Assembly (NCBI GenBank): GCA_902798975.1
Contig: CADBYT010000004.1
Location: 124,001 to 188,000 of the forward strand
DNA: 64,000 nt
Origin: an uncultured Bacteroidia bacterium
GTDB taxonomy: Bacteria > Bacteroidota > Bacteroidia > Bacteroidales > UBA932
Reading direction: 5' to 3'
Both the position numbers and the translations under genes were made by a program. Shown here in pieces: positions 61,408 through 64,000 of this stretch (the stretch's first letter is position 1; the number at the start of each line of letters is the position of its first letter). Below the pieces are notes generated by a model. The model searched no databases. It saw only the letters and a list, made by a program, of their open reading frames with translations, and had not been told where the DNA came from.

Positions 61408-64000
61408 TTAGGATTCGTCTTCGAGTGCATCGGATGCGGCATCCACCAGGGCCACGAGGCCGTCGGTAAGCTGCTTCGACAGGTCCGTATCGCCGGCCGA
61501 CTTCATCACGTCAGCCAGGAAATATATGTACTGCCCCACGATCTCGAACTCTTCGCGGGCCCAGTTGTAGAATTCGATATAGAACTTGGCGCTCTTCAGC
61601 AACTCGTTTCCAAGCTGCGTCGCCAGGATGCGCGCCTTCTCCGGCTGCCCCAGCCGATAGTAGTCCTCGATCATCGAGATGACCATGTAGTCGTTGCCCG
61701 AGAAGCCGAGCGGGACGGTCTCCAGCGGATAGTGCTGCATGATCTCATTGGCCTTGTCCACCATCTCCAGCGCCCGGTCCTTCTCGCCCGCCTTCATGAA
61801 GGTGTCGGCGCAGGTCACGAACATGCTGCGGATAGACATCACGCCGAGGTGCGTATACATGTTCTGGTAGTCGATGAAGTAGTCGTCGCGCGCCACGTCG
61901 TCCCAGTTGTAGACCTGCGTCATCAGGCGATAGAGCTCGTCGGTGTCCACGAAGCCCGCTTCGGTGGTCGTGGTCTTGTTCTTGATCGGGACGAACTTGA
62001 AGGAATAGCCCGTGTACTCGAGGTACTCCTTGATGCCGACATTGAGGTCGCCGCCCATGTTGAGGAAACACAGCGGGCGATCCCACTCGTAACCTGACAG
62101 CAGGTCGAGCAGGAAGAGTTCCGGCTTGCTGAGGTACTCCTTGTCCTTGGAGATGGTCAGCACGATCGAATCCGGGATCTGCGCCGCGTATTTCTCATCG
62201 AGGATGCCGGATTTGATGACGTTCTCCCGGTTCACCGGCATGACGATCTTGCGCGAAGGGATGTAGTCCACCTTGCGGCCGCTGGTCATCGGGGCCTTGA
62301 TCTGCGGGTGCTTGAACACGGCCATCACGTCGGCGATGGACATCTCGCGCTCCTGGGTGTCGTAGATCGGGACGTATTCGTTGGTGCCGTACAGATACTG
62401 CTCCGGACCCACCGTGATCGGCAGCGGGGCGGACTTGTTGCACGCCCACTTCATCTGGTCGATGTGCCAGTCGGTGCCGAGCAGCGAGGTGTTGCAGATA
62501 CGCACGTCCGTGCGCACGTCTTCCACCTCCTGGGCGTACCAGAGCGGGAAGGTGTCGTTGTCGCCGTGGGTCACGAGGATGCCGTTTTCTCCCACGGAGT
62601 TGAGGTAGTTGCGCGCCATCTCCACCGCCGTGCAGCGGTTCGATCGGTCGTGGTCGTCCCAGTTTTGTGCAGCCATCTGCACGGGCACGATCAGGCACAG
62701 GACCGTGAGGGCACCGGCCGTCATCAGGCTGCCGCGGCCCTTGCGGGCGCCGTCAATCCAGCTGAAGAGCGCCGCGACGGCGAGTCCCGCCCAGACGCTG
62801 AAGAAATAGAAGGATCCCGCGTACGCGTAGTCGCGCTCACGCACCTGGTAGGGCTGCTGGTTCAGGAACAGCACGATGGCGATGCCCGTCATGAAGAAGA
62901 GCAGGAAGGTCAGCCAGCAGCCGCGCTTGTCGCGGTCGAACTGGAAGAAGAGGCCCAGCAGGCCGAGCAGCAGCGGCAGGAAGAAATAATGGTTCTTGCC
63001 CTTGTCCTTCGCCAGCGTGTCGGGGGCGTCGGACTGGTCGCCCAGGCGGATGTCGTCGATGAACTTCACGCCGCTCTCCCAGTTGCCGTGGAAGATGTCG
63101 CCCGGGCTGGGCGAATGGATCTGGTTCTGCCGGCCGACGAAATTCCACATGAAATAGCGCCAGTACATCCAGTTCATCTGATAGTCGAGGAAGAAGTACA
63201 GGTTGGCGCCGAATGTCGGCTTGCGGGCCGTCGCGCCGGGAACGCGCGCCCCCTTTCCGTTCGTATAGGTCTCGTAGAATGCCTCATAGCTGCCGTCCGG
63301 GCTCGTGCTCCACATGCGCGGGAAGAGCATCTTGCCCGACGCCTTGTAGCGGGCGTCGATCGGGCCTTCGACCTTCTTGTACTTGCCGTCGAGCGGAGCC
63401 CAGTAGGTCGTGGTCTTCAGATCGTAGGGCGCGCCGTAGTACTGGCCGTAGAGGAGCGGCTTGGAGCCGTACTGCTCGCGGGAGAGGTAGCGCACAAGGG
63501 TGAAGGCGTTGTCCGGCTGGTATTCGTTGGTCGGCGTCTTGGCGCAGGAGCGGATGATGTCGATGCTGACCACCGAGAAGCCGATCGTGATGACGGTCAC
63601 GCACAGCAGTGCGGTATTGAGGAAAACCTTCTCCTGCTTCATCGTAAGGAAAATTCCCCAGAAGAGCAGCGCCAGCAGCGCGGCCAGGAAGAAGGCGGCG
63701 CCGCTGTTGTACGGCAGGCCGAGCACATTGACAAAGAAGAGGTCGAAGTATGCCGCCACCTTCGGCAGGTAGGGCACCACCACGAAGTTGATCAGGCCCA
63801 GGATCACCACGCCCACGGCGAAGATCTTCACCAATTCCCAGAAGTTGAACGGCTTGTCCTCACGCTGACGGTAGTAGTACATAAACACGATGGCCGGGAT
63901 GACCAGCAGGTTCAGCAGGTGCACGCCGATGCTCAGGCCCATCAGGAAGGCGATCAGCACGATCCAGCGCAGGGCGTGCGGCTCGTCGGCGCGGTCGTAC
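61408..64000 (-). CDS. DUF2723 membrane protein, N-terminus beyond the window
   Basis: About 863 residues are visible; the frame is open to the window edge, so the start lies beyond 64000. The part seen begins with helices (LRWIVLIAFLMGLSIGVHLL) of a GT-C-like membrane domain, continues with further helices, a large periplasmic loop domain (QMAAQNWDDHDRSNRCTAVE, VTHGDNDTFPLWYAQ) and a C-terminal TPR-like helical part. This is the Bacteroidota DUF2723 family, related to protein O-mannosyltransferases and likely involved in surface O-glycosylation. The downstream methyltransferase follows by 4 nt. Confidence 0.92.
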   Translation of the reverse strand, partial: YDRADEPHALRWIVLIAFLMGLSIGVHLLNLLVIPAIVFMYYYRQREDKPFNFWELVKIFAVGVVILGLINFVVVPYLPKVAAYFDLFFVNVLGLPYNSGAAFFLAALLALLFWGIFLTMKQEKVFLNTALLCVTVITIGFSVVSIDIIRSCAKTPTNEYQPDNAFTLVRYLSREQYGSKPLLYGQYYGAPYDLKTTTYWAPLDGKYKKVEGPIDARYKASGKMLFPRMWSTSPDGSYEAFYETYTNGKGARVPGATARKPTFGANLYFFLDYQMNWMYWRYFMWNFVGRQNQIHSPSPGDIFHGNWESGVKFIDDIRLGDQSDAPDTLAKDKGKNHYFFLPLLLGLLGLFFQFDRDKRGCWLTFLLFFMTGIAIVLFLNQQPYQVRERDYAYAGSFYFFSVWAGLAVAALFSWIDGARKGRGSLMTAGALTVLCLIVPVQMAAQNWDDHDRSNRCTAVEMARNYLNSVGENGILVTHGDNDTFPLWYAQEVEDVRTDVRICNTSLLGTDWHIDQMKWACNKSAPLPITVGPEQYLYGTNEYVPIYDTQEREMSIADVMAVFKHPQIKAPMTSGRKVDYIPSRKIVMPVNRENVIKSGILDEKYAAQIPDSIVLTISKDKEYLSKPELFLLDLLSGYEWDRPLCFLNMGGDLNVGIKEYLEYTGYSFKFVPIKNKTTTTEAGFVDTDELYRLMTQVYNWDDVARDDYFIDYQNMYTHLGVMSIRSMFVTCADTFMKAGEKDRALEMVDKANEIMQHYPLETVPLGFSGNDYMVISMIEDYYRLGQPEKARILATQLGNELLKSAKFYIEFYNWAREEFEIVGQYIYFLADVMKSAGDTDLSKQLTDGLVALVDAASDALEDES

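Overview
The window comes from a high-GC (roughly 60% by eye) member of the Bacteroidota, most likely an uncultured gut-type Bacteroidales. The evidence is the recurrent -7 promoter box TAnnTTTG, a TonB-dependent receptor paired with a DUF4249 lipoprotein, DUF2723, DUF6913, GldH and RicT next to HolB, PorT-like barrels, and a complete Rnf complex. A Cryptobacteroides/Rikenellaceae-like lineage is a guess from composition and gene content. Apart from a few islets the window is chromosomal housekeeping DNA, densely packed, with many 4-nt ATGA overlaps.

Layout. 1-12237: 3' end of an alpha-2-macroglobulin gene, a shortened nucleoside kinase coupled to uvrA, a DMT permease, an S41 protease with recO, a three-gene train (PfkB kinase, DUF6913, small multidrug export protein), a YbhN-like flippase-type protein, and asnA. 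12216-14344 is the accessory-looking part: a partial duplication of the asnA tail, a small lipoprotein, a promoter followed by a structured leader that ends in a perfect terminator hairpin, an HNH protein whose stop codon lies in the 3' end of tRNA-Arg(TCT), and a broken LytTR regulator fused to a TPR tail. 14349-28357: YitT, NfnA/NfnB, a small barrel protein, rnfBCDGEA with rseC, dnaB, a frameshifted zinc-ribbon protein, MerR and two M23 peptidases. 28469-34097: a TonB receptor, a DUF4249 lipoprotein and a membrane TPR regulator. 34148-42286: a single reading frame joining an LptF/G permease to methionyl-tRNA formyltransferase, alaS, a polyferredoxin and an iron-sulfur aldo/keto reductase. 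42414-48615: trmB (carrying two inserted repeats), gldH, ricT, holB, a polyprenyl synthase, a LOG-family gene, a barrel protein and thioredoxin. 48677-54451: a PII-like protein with an RND pump, its adaptor and a broken TolC gene. 54516-64000: lgt, a MORN protein, a secreted LRR-like protein, TMEM43, pgk, a methyltransferase and a partial DUF2723 protein.

How genes work together. Rnf (ferredoxin:NAD+ ion pump) and NfnAB (ferredoxin/NADH:NADP+ transhydrogenase) sit together and imply an anaerobe that balances ferredoxin, NADH and NADPH. The polyferredoxin and iron-sulfur aldo/keto reductase form a second redox pair. AlaS, Fmt, TrmB and tRNA-Arg serve translation; HolB, DnaB, UvrA and RecO serve replication and repair.

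The most unusual signal is that short dispersed inverted-repeat elements have entered protein-coding genes without breaking them. One family (GTCAT - covarying stem - ATC) lies inside fmt, inside the polyferredoxin gene and after the TonB receptor. A second, MITE-like family with about 14-bp terminal inverted repeats is present twice, in frame, in trmB. Other points worth a second look are the structured leader before the HNH gene, three divergent promoter pairs with nearly constant spacing, apparently leaderless promoters, and three damaged genes (LytTR/TPR, TolC, zinc ribbon).
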